Position numbers and translations under genes: made by a program. The notes below the pieces were generated by a model, which saw nothing but the letters and a program-made list of their open reading frames with translations, had not been told where the DNA came from and did not search any database. A DNA stretch of 64,000 nucleotides. Source: Capra hircus. Lineage: Eukaryota; Chordata; Mammalia; Artiodactyla; Bovidae. Location of the stretch: NCBI RefSeq assembly GCF_001704415.2, contig NC_030819.1:34342575-34406574 (forward strand), given 5' to 3'. Positions 1-11,603 of the stretch are shown here, in pieces (position 1 is the first letter of the stretch; each line of letters starts with the position of its first letter).

Positions 1-275
1 ATAATTTTGCATCTCTATTTAGGTCTGAGATTCATTTTCAGTTAATTTTTGCATAAGGTTTAGGATCTTTTTCTTTCTTTCTTTTTATTTCCTTATAGAG
101 GACCAATTGCTCTGTACCAGTTGAAAAGGCTATTCTTCTTACTAAGTAGCTTTGAATACGAACTGGTAGTATTTACTGTATTAGTGTGAATCTATTTCTG
201 CACTGTCTATTCTGTTCTATTAATCTATGTGTCTATACTTTTTCCAATATTATACTGTCTTGATACAATACTTTA
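1..275 (-). mobile_element. Old L1 (L1M-type) ORF2 fragment
   Basis: Read on the minus strand, this AT-rich stretch follows the late part of mammalian L1 ORF2. It contains the degraded block that reads on the plus strand as 'ttaatctatgtgtctatac' followed by 'actgtcttgatac'. It is heavily mutated, has no open frame, and its left end is cut by the window. It ends where a plus-strand L1 begins, so the two lie in opposite orientation. Confidence 0.55.
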
Positions 276-1885
276 TTTTTTTTTAAACTTGCTATCTGGG
301 TTCAATAACAAAATGGAAATCACAGAGGAAAGATTCACTGAACTTGAAAATAGATTAATATAATTTATCCAATCTGAAGAATACAGAGGAACATTGCTCT
401 TTTTTAATGAACAGAGCTTCAGGGACCTATGAAATAATACCAGAAGATCTAATTTATATCATGGAAGCCAAGAATAAAAGAAAAGAGCATAAGACAGACA
501 AAATATTTGAAAAAATGGATGAACACTTCCTAAGTTTGATGGAATACACAAAGTGCCGTGAATCTCAAATACAGTAAATATGAAGTAGCTATGTATCAAG
601 AGGTAGTAGATGTATTATAATCAAACTACTGGAAACTAAGCACAAATAAAATATCTTGAAAACATCCAGAGAAAAATGATACACTATACAAAAACAATGA
701 TTTTAATTACTATGTATTTCTAATTAGAAACCATAGAGACCAGAAGAAAGCAGAACAACATTTATAGAATACTCCACCCAACAATAGCAGAATACACATT
801 ATTTTCAAATATCCACAGATATACCAAGATAGAACATATCCCAGACCATTAAAAAAATCTTCAACAAATTCAAAAATTTAATTCCAGGAAATGAATCTTC
901 AGGTTTAAATGGTTGCACTGGTAAATTCTATCAAACATTTTAAAAAGAAATAGAATCAGCTCTACACAATCTTTTCCAGATAACATAAGAAAAAGAAATA
1001 CCTCCAAGTCATTTTATATAGTCAGCTTTACTCTCATACCATAACCCAAGACTGAACAAGGAAGATAACCACAGAATGAACCACAAATGCAAAAACCTTT
1101 AACAAAATATCAGCAAGTCAAACCCAGCAATATATAAAAAGTGTGACCTATCACAACAAACACAAATCTGATTTAATATATAAAAATCTGTCAATGTATC
1201 TGCCATTAACACTCTAAAGAAGAAAAGTCACATGATTATATCAACTGATGGGAGACAACCTTTGACAAGATTTAGAATCTACTCAGGATAAAAACTCTCA
1301 GTAACCTAGGAACAGAACTTTCTCAGCTTGATACAAGGTATCTACAACCCACAGTTAACATCACACTGAAGAGTGAAAGACTGAATATTTTCCTCCTAAG
1401 ATAAGGAACAACACAGAAAGTCCATCTCACCTCTCCAGTTGAAAATTGTAGTGGAATTCTTAGTTGGAACAATAAGGCAAAAACAACAACAAAATGCATA
1501 CACATGGGAAATGTAGAAATAAAAGTCTCTTTTTTGATAGATGGGATGATTGTCTGCTTAGAAAATCCCATGTAATCCACAGTAAATCTCCTAAAACAAC
1601 TCAATTTGGCAAGAATGCAGGATGCAAAGTCAACACACAAAAATCAATTATATCACCAATGAACAATTAAAAACTGAAAAAATTTAAAAATACCATTTAT
1701 GCTAGTTCTAAAAGATAAAATATAGGCATATATCTATACAAACACACACAGAACTAATATGCTGAAAACTACAAAATGTTGATGAAAGAAGACCTTGATA
1801 AATGGAGTCACCTCACTTTTGGGGATTTAAAGATAAAGTATTACTAAGATGCTAATTCTTCCTGATCTATAGATTTAACTCAAGC
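276..1885 (+). mobile_element. Old L1 fragment, plus strand, ORF1 and ORF2 remnants
   Basis: The order follows a sense L1 with deletions. ORF1-like sequence covers about 300-760 (for example 'cagagcttcagggacctatg' near 412). It jumps to an endonuclease-like part of ORF2 ('cacccaacaatagcagaata' near 776). The reverse-transcriptase region follows, to about 1880. Stops occur in all frames, so this is a fossil. The same element resumes at 2934 after two BovB insertions. No family-level name was assigned, but divergence suggests an L1M-age copy. Confidence 0.65.
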
Positions 1886-2543
1886 TCAGTTCAGTCACTC
1901 AGTTATGTTTGGCTCTTTGTGACCCCATGGACTGCAGCATGCCAGGCTTCCCTGTCCATCACCAACTCATGGAGCTTGCTCAAATTCATGTCCATCTAGT
2001 CGATGATGCCATCCAACCATCTTATCCTCTGTCATCCCCTTCTCCTCCTGCTTTCAATCTATCCCAACATCAGAGTCTTTTGCAACAAGTCAGTTCTTTG
2101 CATCAGGTGGCTAAACTATTGGAATTTCAGCTTCAGAAACAGTCCTTCCAATGAATATTCAGGACTGACTTCCTTTAGGATTGACTGGTTTGGTCTCCTT
2201 TCAGTGCAAGGGACTTTCTACAGTCTTCTCCAACACCACAGTTCAAAAGAATCAATTCTTCAAGGCTCAGCTTTCTTTATAGTCCAATACTGGAATACTG
2301 GAAAAACCATAGCTTTGACTAGACGATCTTTGTTGGTAAAGTAATGTCTCTGCTTTTTAATATGCTGTCTAGGCTGGTCATAGTTTTTCTTCCAAGAAGC
2401 AAGCATCTTTTAATTTCATGGCTGCAGTCACCATCTGCAGTGATTTTGGAGCCCAAGAAAATAAAGTCTGCCACTATTTCCATTGTTTCCCCATCTATTT
2501 GCCATGAAATGATGGGACTGGTTGCCATGATCTTAGTTTTTTG
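1886..2543 (-). mobile_element. BovB LINE 3' fragment, older subfamily, minus
   Basis: The left end is the BovB 3' terminus seen in reverse ('tcagttcagtcactcag'). The minus strand then encodes the C-terminal part of the BovB protein: residues resembling DGETMEIVADFIFLGSKITA are readable in 2319-2528. The copy is 5'-truncated near 2543, just upstream of that block. It carries the 'aatgaatattcaggactg' variant of an older BovB subfamily. It interrupts the L1 and meets a second BovB head to head. Confidence 0.85.
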
Positions 2544-2551
2544 CAGTCTAC

Positions 2552-2933
2552 AAGAATTGATGCTTTTGACCTGTGGTGTTGGAGAAGACTCTTGAGAGTC
2601 CCTTGGACTGCAAGGAGATCCAACCAGTCCATTCTGAATGTGATCAGCCCTGGGATTTCTTTGGAAGGAATGATGCTAAAGCTGAAACTCAAGTACTTTG
2701 GCCACCTCATGCGAAGAGTTGACTCATTGGAAAAGACTCTGATGCTGGGAGGGATTGGGGGCAGGAGGAGAAGGGGATGACAGAGGATGAGATGGCTGGA
2801 TGGCATCACTGACTCGATGGACGTGAGTCTGAGTGAACTCTGGGAGTTGGTGATGGACAGGGAAGCCTAGCATGCTGCGATTCTTGGGGTCGCAAAGAGT
2901 TGGACACGACTGAGTGACTGAACTGAACTGAAC
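2552..2933 (+). mobile_element. BovB LINE 3' fragment, plus
   Basis: This begins at 'aagaattgatgcttttgac', encodes the C-terminal BovB block (WCWRRLLRVPWTARRSN, then YFGHLMRRVDSLEKTLM), and ends in the terminal 'gaactgaactgaac' repeat. It carries the younger-looking 'gggatttctttggaaggaatg' variant. Its 5' end abuts the 5' end of the minus copy with only about 8 bp between them. Confidence 0.88.
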
Positions 2934-3065
2934 AAGATTTTCAGTAAATACAGAAAACTAATTCTAAAATTTATATGAAAGGCAAAGGCATTGAAATAAG
3001 TCAATTCTCAAAATAAGAATAAAGTGGGAGTAATCTCACCACTCAATTTTAAGTCTTACAATAAA
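2934..3065 (+). mobile_element. Continuation of the split plus-strand L1
   Basis: The sequence 'ctaaaatttatatgaaaggcaaaggc' followed by 'agaataaagtgggagtaatc' continues L1 ORF2 at about the point where 1885 stopped. This indicates that one old L1 was split by the BovB pair. Confidence 0.6.
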
Positions 3066-3119
3066 GTTTTTTGGTCAGGTTTATGGAAAAGCGTAAACGA
3101 AAATTTTGCTCAACCAATA
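3066..3119 (-). mobile_element. Partial mariner-derived MITE
   Basis: The end 'ttgctcaaccaat' and the block 'atggaaaagcgtaaacga' resemble the distal arm of the short mariner MITE seen complete at 47239-47317. The proximal arm survives only as 'agttttttggtcaggttt'. It is truncated and diverged, and orientation is nominal because the element is nearly palindromic. Confidence 0.45.
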
Positions 3120-4230
3120 TTTTCTTTTTCCGTGTGAGTTAAGATTTTCCTGATTTTTCATATACTGAGTTAATTTGGATTGTATTCTAGTCATTTAAAC
3201 ATTATGAAACTGTGCATACTGTTTAAATCCAAAGGAGAGTGTTGATGTCTCGTTCTACAGGCAATCAGTTAAGTTAGGTTCAGCCTGCACATTTCCACCA
3301 ATCCTTGGCTGGCTGTGGTTTCGGTGTTCCTTCATCTTCAAAGCCTTCTCAGTGTTACTCAGATCTGTTTCATGTGTGTATCACCCAGTGGCCAGTGCTA
3401 GGACCAGGGCGCTGGTCTGTCCTGAGTGCTGTTCTATACCTTGGTTCAGTTTTCAAAGTCCTTATTATGCTGTTTAGCTTTATTTCCACACATGTGTGGT
3501 CAAACTGAGTCCCAGTGGTCATATACTAATTTATGGGATCAGTTTCCTGAGTACTTCCCTCTCAGTGGTCTCCCTTTTACTTTCCAGTTTTTTGGAGATA
3601 ACTCTTATCAATCTTTGGTCCAGAAACTTAAAAGACTTTACTTACTTCACATTGCCATGTATTCCGATGACTGTACCTACTCTGGGGCCAAGAGGAGATA
3701 GGACCAAAAGAGAGCAAAAGCATGAAGGGCTCACCTGTTCTCTTGAGATCAAAGCTCCTACAATCAGGGAAGAAGTTTTCCCTTCTAGAAGGTTTTAGGG
3801 GTCTGCTGTTCCAGGTGCTGCTGCTGTTGGGGCTAGCAGATTTCTTTCTCATTCCTTGATCCCCAGTCATGGGCTTCTTCTGGGTCTACCCCAGTCATCA
3901 TTAATGCCCTTGCCTCTGTTTCTTCTAAGTCCTGGCTGGAGCTACTGGAGAAAAACTTACCAACAGTTCAACAGTACTTTGAATTTTGATCTGCTTTCCT
4001 AATATACCTGCTACATTTCAGTGTCTTCAAAGGGCTCTTCTTTGTATTCAGTCCAAATTTTATGATTTTATGACTGCATTCATATGGCAGAGATGGAGTG
4101 ATGAGTGATTAGTCCATATTACCTGAGACAAGAAACTTGTTTGGTTTTCTTTTATATTCTGAACATAGGAGCTCGTGTAACTTATCGTTTATCTCTCACT
4201 GCCGTTCAGAAATTTCAGAGCAAAATTTTT
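3120..4230. other. No gene or confident repeat
   Basis: About 1.1 kb with no recognisable family. The open frames here (up to about 100 codons) overlap one another in different frames and show no domain, signal peptide or splice context. The middle part (about 3300-3960) is less AT-rich than its surroundings. It may be an ancient repeat or single-copy DNA. Confidence 0.4.
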
Positions 4231-4433
4231 GGCGTTCCTGGTGGCTCAGATGGTAAAGAATCCACCTGCAATGTAGGAGACCAGGGTTCCATCACTGGGC
4301 TAGGAAGATCCCCTGGGGAAATGAATGGCTACCCACTCCAGTATTCTTGCCTGGAGAATTCCATGGACAGATGAGCCTGGTGGTCTATAGTCCATAGGGT
4401 CACAAAGAGTTGGACATGATTGACTGGCACTTT
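4231..4433 (+). mobile_element. Bov-tA SINE
   Basis: A tRNA-Glu-derived head ('ggcgttcctggtggctcag', 'aaagaatccacctgcaatg') is followed by the BovA body ('ccagtattcttgcctggaga', 'cacaaagagttggacatgat'). The Pol III A/B boxes are degraded. Confidence 0.9.
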
Positions 4434-5002
4434 TAGCTGACCTATGCCCACACCCACAGCCCAAGATACTCTGTGGTATTTTGAACGTTTAGCCATTATG
4501 TCATATCCCAGAGATTCGAGAAAGGTCTAGGAAATCTAGGTAGACATCATCTCCTAAACCTTATTATTTCTCTGTGCTGCACCCTTGGAGCTTGTGTGCA
4601 TTTGCGTATGTATAAGTGTGTGTTTGTGTTTTATACTCTGTAGAATCTTATGATCTAGCTAAAGTGAAAGGAAGATGTTTATAAAACAAATGTGATTCAT
4701 TCTTGGAAGATTATTCATAATTTTCTGAATGTAAAATGCTCTTTAATGCTTTCAAGCTAATGCCCACAGTATTATTTCTACCTAAAATGCTTTAGCATCC
4801 TTTTATAACTGGAAAATTCCTAGTCATTCACAAAAGCCTTTGGCATGTGTTTTTCTCTCTCTCAGCCTCTTTAATAGATCCGCTGCAGGCAAAATTGGTT
4901 GTTTTTTATGCTTCAAGGACACTTCATTCACATACTAATATTTTGACATTTCTGGTATGTTGCAGTATTGTTTCCAGTTGTCTGCGCCTTCTTCTTAAGA
5001 GT
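4434..5002. other. Single-copy-like sequence, nothing recognised
   Basis: AT-rich sequence with a loose TG-rich patch near 4590-4635. No open frame or repeat family is recognisable. Confidence 0.4.
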
Positions 5003-5187
5003 GGGTTTCCCTTGTGGCTCAGACAGTAAAGAATCTGCCTAGGTTTGATCCCCGGGTCAAGTTCCCCTGGAGAAGGGCATGGCTGCTCATACCAATAGTC
5101 TTGCCTGGAGAACTCCATGGACAGAGGAGGCTGGTGGGGTCACAAAGAGTTGGATTCAAATGAGTGACTAACGCTTTCACTTTCACT
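5003..5187 (+). mobile_element. Bov-tA SINE
   Basis: The head 'gggtttcccttgtggctcag', body 'agtcttgcctggagaactcc' and tail 'gctttcactttcactc' are visible. A short internal deletion lies between the tRNA-like head and the 'tttgatccccgggtcaag' block. Confidence 0.88.
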
Positions 5188-5224
5188 CCTCTTAAGCGTA
5201 TGACACACCCCACCCTTGCCATGA

Positions 5225-5590
5225 TGCCAAGTAGATGGTATTTTTCTATTCCATAGACAGGATGGGCTGTGTGACTTTCCTTGACTGAGAGAATATGAGT
5301 GGACATGTGTCCTTTCCAGCAGTAATTTATACATGTTGTGTGTTTTAGTTCAGCCTTTTGCTCTTGCTGTCTACCATGAGAATGACATTTCTAGGTGGCG
5401 GGGGGCAGGGGGAAGTCACTCTTTCAGCCAGCATCCAGAATGAGAAGACACATGAAGCATAGATAAGCAGAGTTCCAGATGACCTGCAGACCAATAAGTG
5501 AGAAATGCGTGAATTTTTTTAAAGTAAGCCACTGGGATTTTCAGGTTTATTGTTATTATTATTATTACTGTTGTAAAATCTGACTAAGAG
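5225..5590 (+). mobile_element. Possible ancient LTR-like repeat (MaLR type)
   Basis: The segment 'taagccactgggattttcag' near 5525-5545 and the purine-rich part before it resemble the 3' part of old mammalian LTR-type repeats. The match is weak, and a short ATT repeat (about 5553-5570) sits at its end. Single-copy sequence is an alternative. Confidence 0.35.
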
Positions 5591-6232
5591 ATTGTCTGAA
5601 TCTCTAGCTGGACTGGGCCGAGTTTAGAATGGGAGAGGTACTTGTGAAAGGCTGTTGAGGACAAAAGACCAAGGAAGATAGTGGGACTAAGGATTTCACA
5701 CATGAGTCCCTGGGGCCTCCAGCACTTCCAGCCTGAGCCTCCTGGGGTAAATTCAGACCAAACGGACCATGAATGGATTGCCCCAGTCTGAGTATATACT
5801 TTGGAATGGCACTGGTTTTCTGATCCTGTTTGAGTCCAGGGATAGCCCAGTATGGTTCACAAAGGCATATATATGATTCATATCTCAGTGGGATTCACTT
5901 TAGGAATTGGATGGTTTAAATTAACTCCAATACTGATAAACTGGATAACAAGTCACTAATTACTTTTCTCAATCTCATTTTTTTTATCATCCATAAAAAT
6001 GAAGGAGCATAAGGGTAGATAAGAGTTAGTTTAGCCATTTTCAAAGTCCCTTTTCAGTCTTATTTTTTTCTTTGATCTTTGTTTCGACATTTTTACTTTA
6101 CTTCTTTGTATTCCTGTGTAGTTTAGATGTATCCATAGAAGTGACAAAGTTTCAGCATAAAAATACCATTTCAATTATTTGGGATTTTATTAAAGTAAAT
6201 AACTGCAGGTTGCATCTCTAAACAGGGAAGGG
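5591..6232. other. No gene or confident repeat
   Basis: No repeat family, sizeable open frame or RNA gene is recognisable in this stretch. Confidence 0.4.
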
Positions 6233-6400
6233 GGCTCAGTTACTCACTTGTGTCTGACTGTTTGTGACTCTTTAAACTGTAGCCTGCCAGGCTCTGCTGT
6301 CCATGGGATTTTTTCAGGTAAGAACACTCGAGTGGGTTGCCATTTCCTTCTCCAGGGGATCTTTGTGAATTCTTTATCCACCAACACATCAGGGAAGCCC
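6233..6400 (-). mobile_element. Bov-tA SINE, minus
   Basis: BovA body in reverse ('gtgggttgccatttccttct'), ending in the reversed tRNA head 'catcagggaagccc'. Part of the tRNA-derived middle is deleted. Confidence 0.88.
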
Positions 6401-6585
6401 ATCACTAAGCAGAATAATCAACAAAATAACCATGTTTGGTGCCATTCGGGTTGGGAGTATGGAGGCTTTCCTGAGCATCTCAGTATATTGCCTTCTCAGT
6501 TTGCTCTCCAACTCTGCTTCAAACCCACTCTCAACTCCTAACCCTATGGCTTCTTTGCCCTGACTCTGTGCTGTGCTATGCTGTG

Positions 6586-6801
6586 CTTAGTTGCTCAGTC
6601 ATGTACAGCTCTTTGCAACCCCATGGACTGTAGCCCTCTAGGTTCTTCTATCCATGGGGATTCTCCAGGTAAGAATATTGGAGTGGTTGCCATGCCCTTC
6701 TCCAGGGGATTTTCCCAATGCCGTGATCAAACCCCGATCTCCCACAGTGAAGGTCAGCTTTTTTTTTTTTTTTTTAAACCATCTAGCCACCAGAGAAGCC
6801 C
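6586..6801 (-). mobile_element. Bov-tA SINE with internal T17 run, minus
   Basis: A complete reversed SINE from 'ttagttgctcagtcatg' to 'ccagagaagccc'. A 17-nt T run (6759-6775) lies inside the tRNA-derived part, which is an unusual place for a homopolymer in this family. Confidence 0.88.
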
Positions 6802-6802
6802 A

Positions 6803-6920
6803 TGAATACTGAAATGGGCAGCCTATCTCTTCTCCAGGGGATCTTCCTGACTCAGGAATCAAACCAGGATCTCCTTCATTACAGGCAGATTCTTTACCAG
6901 CTGAGGTACCAGGCAAGCCC
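6803..6920 (-). mobile_element. Partial Bov-tA SINE, minus
   Basis: The reversed tRNA-like half plus about 40 bp of BovA ('tcttctccaggggatcttcc' to 'aggcaagccc'). It lies head to tail directly after the previous SINE with no clear spacer, so it is either an insertion at its end or a partial duplication. Confidence 0.8.
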
Positions 6921-7111
6921 TTGCCCTGGCAAAGACAAAGAGAGACTTGCTTTTCTTGACTGTCCCTGGTGTTTCTACTCAGAAAGGAAGGTAAAGAGAA
7001 TATTTGGGGCTTCTCATGGGTCCCTGATGGAAAGTGCAGCTGGTCTCTTGTGGTTCAGAGTCTTAGGAATTGTACATAAAAACTTACAGAAAAATTGAGC
7101 TGGAAAAGAGG

Positions 7112-7489
7112 TTCAGTTCAGTTCAGTCATTCAGTTGTGTCCGACTCTTTGTGACCCCATGAACCACAGCATGCCAGGCCTCCTTGTCCATCACCAACTC
7201 CTGGAGTCCACCCAAACCCACGTCCATTGAGTCAGTGATGCCATCCAACCATCTCATCCTCTGTTGTCCCTTTCTCCTCCTTCCCTCAATCTTTCCTAGC
7301 ATCAGGGTCTTTTCAAATGAGTCAGCTCTTCTCATCAGGTGACCAAAGTATTGGAGTTTCAGCTTCAACATCAGTCTTACCAATGAACACCCAGGACTGA
7401 TCTCCTTTAGGATAGACTGGTTGGATCTCCTTGCAGTTCAGACTCTCAAGAGTCTTCTCCAATACCACAGTTCAAAAGCATTAATTCTG
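7112..7489 (-). mobile_element. BovB LINE 3' fragment, minus
   Basis: It starts with the reversed terminal repeat 'ttcagttcagttcagtca'. Its minus strand encodes the C-terminal BovB block (YFGHLMRRADSFEKTLM, then RQRMRWLDGITDSMD-like residues). It is 5'-truncated near 7489. Confidence 0.88.
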
Positions 7490-7499
7490 AGATTACCTA

Positions 7500-7620
7500 A
7501 TTCCTAATTTAGAGATGAGGCATCAAAATCCAGAGATTTTGCAGAGATTTTGACTTACTTAACTCAGCAAAGCTGACTAGTGGGAAGTTTGGGGATAGAT
7601 ATTGGGTCTGTAACTCTCCT
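7500..7620 (-). mobile_element. MIR fragment
   Basis: 'tttagagatgaggcatcaaa' followed by 'cttacttaactcagcaaagc' follows the reversed MIR core ('gatgaggaaactgaggc' ... 'aagtcacttgccca'). It is strongly diverged. Confidence 0.4.
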
Positions 7621-7802
7621 CCTCAAAACTAAAGATTGAAGCTTTAGGAATCTAAGGAAAAATAAGCTACATAATAAAATGCAAAATGATCTCTAAATTA
7701 TACCAGGTTAGAAGCAGAAAAGGGATTTGATAGCTCAGCTCCAGTCTCTTGATTCTTATCCTTTTCTCCCATTAAACATGCCATTTGGGTCAGCCCATTT
7801 GG

Positions 7803-7821
7803 TGACAACCCACTTTTTAAA
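7803..7821. repeat. Target-site duplication, left of L1 copy 1
   Basis: 'tgacaacccactttttaaa' matches 'tgacaacccatttttaaa' at 15549-15566 apart from one indel. The pair bounds the L1 at 7822-15548 and shows that it arose by one insertion. Confidence 0.85.
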
Positions 7822-7902
7822 ATTAAATTTATTTTTTTATTGAAGGATATTTGCTTTACTGAATTTTGTTGTTTTCTGTCAAAGCTCAACATGAATCAGC
7901 CA

Positions 7903-8075
7903 TCAGTTCAGTTAAGTTCAGTTGCTCAGTCGTGTCTGACTCTTTGCGATCCCATAGATTGCAGTACGCCAGGCCTCCCTGTCCATCACCAACTCCTGGA
8001 GTTCACTCAGAGTTGCGTCCATCGAGTCAGTGTGGACAAAGAATCAGACACGACTGAGCAACTTTCACTTTCACT
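7903..8075. mobile_element. BovB 3' end fused to a BovA tail, inside the L1 3'UTR
   Basis: 7903-8030 is a minus BovB 3' terminus ('cagttcagttaagttcag' to 'gtccatcgagtcag'). 8031-8075 is a plus-strand BovA tail ('cagacacgactgagcaac', 'tttcactttcact'). The L1 on the two sides is not contiguous: several hundred bases of 3'UTR present in copy 2 are missing. This suggests a deletion or rearrangement rather than a clean insertion. Confidence 0.75.
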
Positions 8076-10514
8076 TAGTATTTCATTGTGTATATGTACC
8101 ACAATTTCTTTATCGATTCACCTGTCAATGGACATCTAGGTTGCTTCCATGTTCTAGCTATTGTAAATAGTGCTTCAGTGAACAATGGCATACACTTGTC
8201 TTTTTCTACCCTGGTTTCCTTAAGGTATATGCCTAGGAGTGAGATTACTGGGTCATATGGTGGTTTTATTCCTAGTTTTTAAAGGAATCTCCATACCACC
8301 TTCCATAGTGGCTGTATCAATTTACAATCCTACCAATGGTGCAAGAGTGTTGCCTTTTCTCCACACCCTCTCCAGCATTTATTGTTTGTAGACTTTTTGA
8401 TGATGGCCATTCAGACGGGTGTGAGATGGTGCCTCATTGTGGTTTTGATTTGCGTTTCTCTAGTAATGAGCGATGTTGAGCATCTTTTCATGTGTTTATT
8501 AGCCATCTGTATGTCTTCTTTGGAGAAATGTCTGTTTAGGTCTTTTCTCCACTTTTTGACTGAGTTGTTTGTTTTTCTGGAATTGAATCATATGAGCTGC
8601 TTGTATGTTTTGAAAATTAATCCTTTGTCAGTTGTTTCATTTGCTGTTATTTTCTCCCAATCTGAGGGTTGTCCTTTCACCTAGCTTATAGTTTCCTTAG
8701 CTGTAGAAAAGCTTTTAGTTTTTATCAGATCCCACTTGGTCATTTTTGTTTTTATTTCCATTACTCTAGAAGGTGGGTCATAGAGGATCTTACTTTGATT
8801 TACGTCATTGAGTGTTCTGCCTCTGTTTTCCTCTAAGAATTTTATAGTTTTTGGTCTTACATTTAGGTCTTTAATCCATTTTGAGCTTATCTTTGTGTAC
8901 GACGTTAGGAAGTGTTCTAATTTCATTCTTTTACATATAGCTATCCAGTTTTCCCAGCATCATTTATTGAAGAGGCTGTCATTGCCCCATTGTATATTTT
9001 TGCTTCCTTTGCCAAAAATAAGGTACCCATAGGTGCATGGGTTTATTTCTGGGCTTTCTATCTTGTTCCATTGGTCTGTATTTCTGTTTTTGTGCCAGTA
9101 CCATACTGTCCTGATAACTGTAGTTTTGTAGTATAATCTGAAGTCAGGAAGGTTGATTCCTCCAGCTCCATTCTTCTTTCTCAGGACTGCTTTGCCTATT
9201 TGGGGTCTTCGTATTTCCATAGAAATTGTGAAATTTTTTGTCCTAGTTCTGTGAAAAATGCCATTGGTAATTTGATAGGGATTTCATTGAATCTGTAGAT
9301 TGCATTTAATAGTATAGTCATTTTTACAATATTGATTCTTCCTACCAGGGAACATGGAATATCTCTCCATCTGTTTATGCCATCTTCCATTTCTCTCATT
9401 AGTGTCTTATAATTCTCTATGTACAGTTCTTTTTTCTCCCTAGGTAAGTTGATTCCTAGATATTTAATTCTTTTTGTTGCAATTTGATTCCTTAATTTCT
9501 CTTTCTTATTTTTCATTGTTAATATATAGAAATATATAGTGATTTCTGTGTATTGATTTTGTATTCTGCAACTTTGTTAAATTCACCAATTAGCTCTAGT
9601 AATTTTCTGATACTATCTTTAGGGTTTTCTATATACAGTATAATGTCATCTACAAACAGTGAGAGCTTTACTTCTTTCCCAATCTGGATTCCCTTTATTT
9701 CTTTTTCTTCTCTGATTGCTGTAGCTAGGACTTCCAGAACTATGTGGAATAATAGTGGTGAAAGTGGACACCCTTGTCTTGTTCCTGATCTTAGTGGGAA
9801 TGCTTTCAGTTTCTCACCATTGAGAATAATGTTTGCTGTAATGTATCATATATGGCCTTTACTTTGTTGAGGTAGGTTCCCTCTATGCCCATTTTTGAAG
9901 AGTTTTCATCATAAATGGGTGCTGAATTTTGTCAAAGGCTTTTTCTGCATCTGTTGAGATGATCTTATGGTTTTTATCTTCCAATTTGTTAATATAGTGT
10001 ATCACATTGATTGATTTTTGTGTGTTGAAGAACACTTGCATTCCTGGAATAAACCCAGCTTGATCATGGTGCATCAGCTTTTTGATGTGTTCCTGAATTC
10101 TGTTTGCTAAAATTTTGTTGAGGATTTTTGCATCTATGTTCATCATTGATACTGGCCTGTAGTTTTTTTTTTGTGTGTGTGCTGTCTTTATCTGGTTTTG
10201 GTATCAGGGTGATGGTGCCCTCATAATGAGTTTGGAAGTGTTCCCTCCTCTGCAATTTTTTGAAAGTGTTTTAGAAGAATAGGCATTACCTTTCATCTAT
10301 ATGTTTGGTAGAATTCTCCTTTGAAGCCATTTGGTCCTGGGCTTTTGATTTTTGATCACAGCTTCAATTTCAGTGCTTGTAATTGGGTTGTTCATAATTT
10401 CTATTTCTTCCTGGTTCAGTCTTGGAAGATTGAACTTTTCTAAGAATCTGTTCATTTCTTCCAAGTTATCCATTTTATTGCAGTATAGCTGTTCATAATA
10501 ATCTCCTATAATCT

Positions 10515-10594
10515 TCAGGGAGGCCTGGCATGCTGCAATTCATGGGATCACAAAGAGTCTGACATGACTGAGCGACTGAACTGACTGACCGACT
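10515..10594 (+). mobile_element. 80-bp BovB 3' terminus inside L1 ORF2
   Basis: 'cagggaggcctggcatgctg' through 'gactgagcgactgaactgac' is the last 80 bp of BovB in plus orientation. It may be a very short 5'-truncated insertion, or the residue of a rearrangement that also removed L1 sequence here. Confidence 0.8.
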
Positions 10595-11554
10595 ATTCTT
10601 TCATTTCTTTTTCATTTATTTCTGCTTGGATCTTTATGATTTCTTCCCTTCTACTAATTTTTTGTTGTTGTTGTTCTTTTTCCAGTTGTTTTAGGTGTAA
10701 AGTTAGGTTGTCTATTCCATGTTTTTCTTGTTTTTTGAGGTAGGATTGTATTGCTATAAACTTCCCTCTTAGAACTGCTTTTGCTACATCCCATAGGTTT
10801 TGAGTTGTCATGTTTTCATTGTCATTTGTTTCTAGAAATTTTTTGATTTCCATTTTGATTTCTTCATTAGCCTGTTGGTTATTAAGAAACATGATTAATC
10901 TCTATGTGTTTGTGTTTCTTATATTTTTTTCCTGTAATTGATATCTAGCCTCATAGCATTGTGGTTAGAGAAGATGCTTGATATGATTTCAATGTTCTTA
11001 AATTTTCTGAGGTTTGATTTGTGACCCAAGATGTGGTCCATCCTGGAGAATGTTCCATGTGCACTTGAGAAGCAGGGGTATTCTTCTGCATTTGGATGGA
11101 ATCTCCTGAAGATATCAATAAGACCCATCTGATCTATGTATCATTTAAGACTTGTGTTTCCTTATTAATTTTTTGTTTTGATGATCTGTACATTGGTGTG
11201 AGTGGGGTGTTATTATTATTACTATCCTATTATTATTGTTACTGTCAATTTCTCCTTTTATGTCTGTTATAGTGTTTTATGTCTGTTATAAGTGTTTTTC
11301 TTATGTATTGAGCTGCTCCTATGTTGGGTGCATAGATATTTATAATTGTTATGCCTTCCTCTTGGATTGCTCCCTTGATCATTATGTAGTGTCCTTCCTT
11401 ATCTCTTGTAATCTACTTTATTTTAAAGTCTATGTTTTTGATATGAGGATTATACTCCAGCTTTCTTTTGCTTCCCATTTGCATGGAATGTATTTTTCCA
11501 TCCTCATTTTCAGTCTATATGTGTCTTTAGGTTTGATTGGGTTTCTTGTAGACA

Positions 11555-11557
<3 letters not shown>

Positions 11558-11600
<43 letters not shown>
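11558..11600. repeat. (TA)n microsatellite
   Basis: A perfect TA tract of about 43 bp inside the L1 endonuclease region. It extends a chance plus-strand frame (11236-11718) with a run of Tyr-Ile codons. Confidence 0.95.
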
Positions 11601-11603
<3 letters not shown>

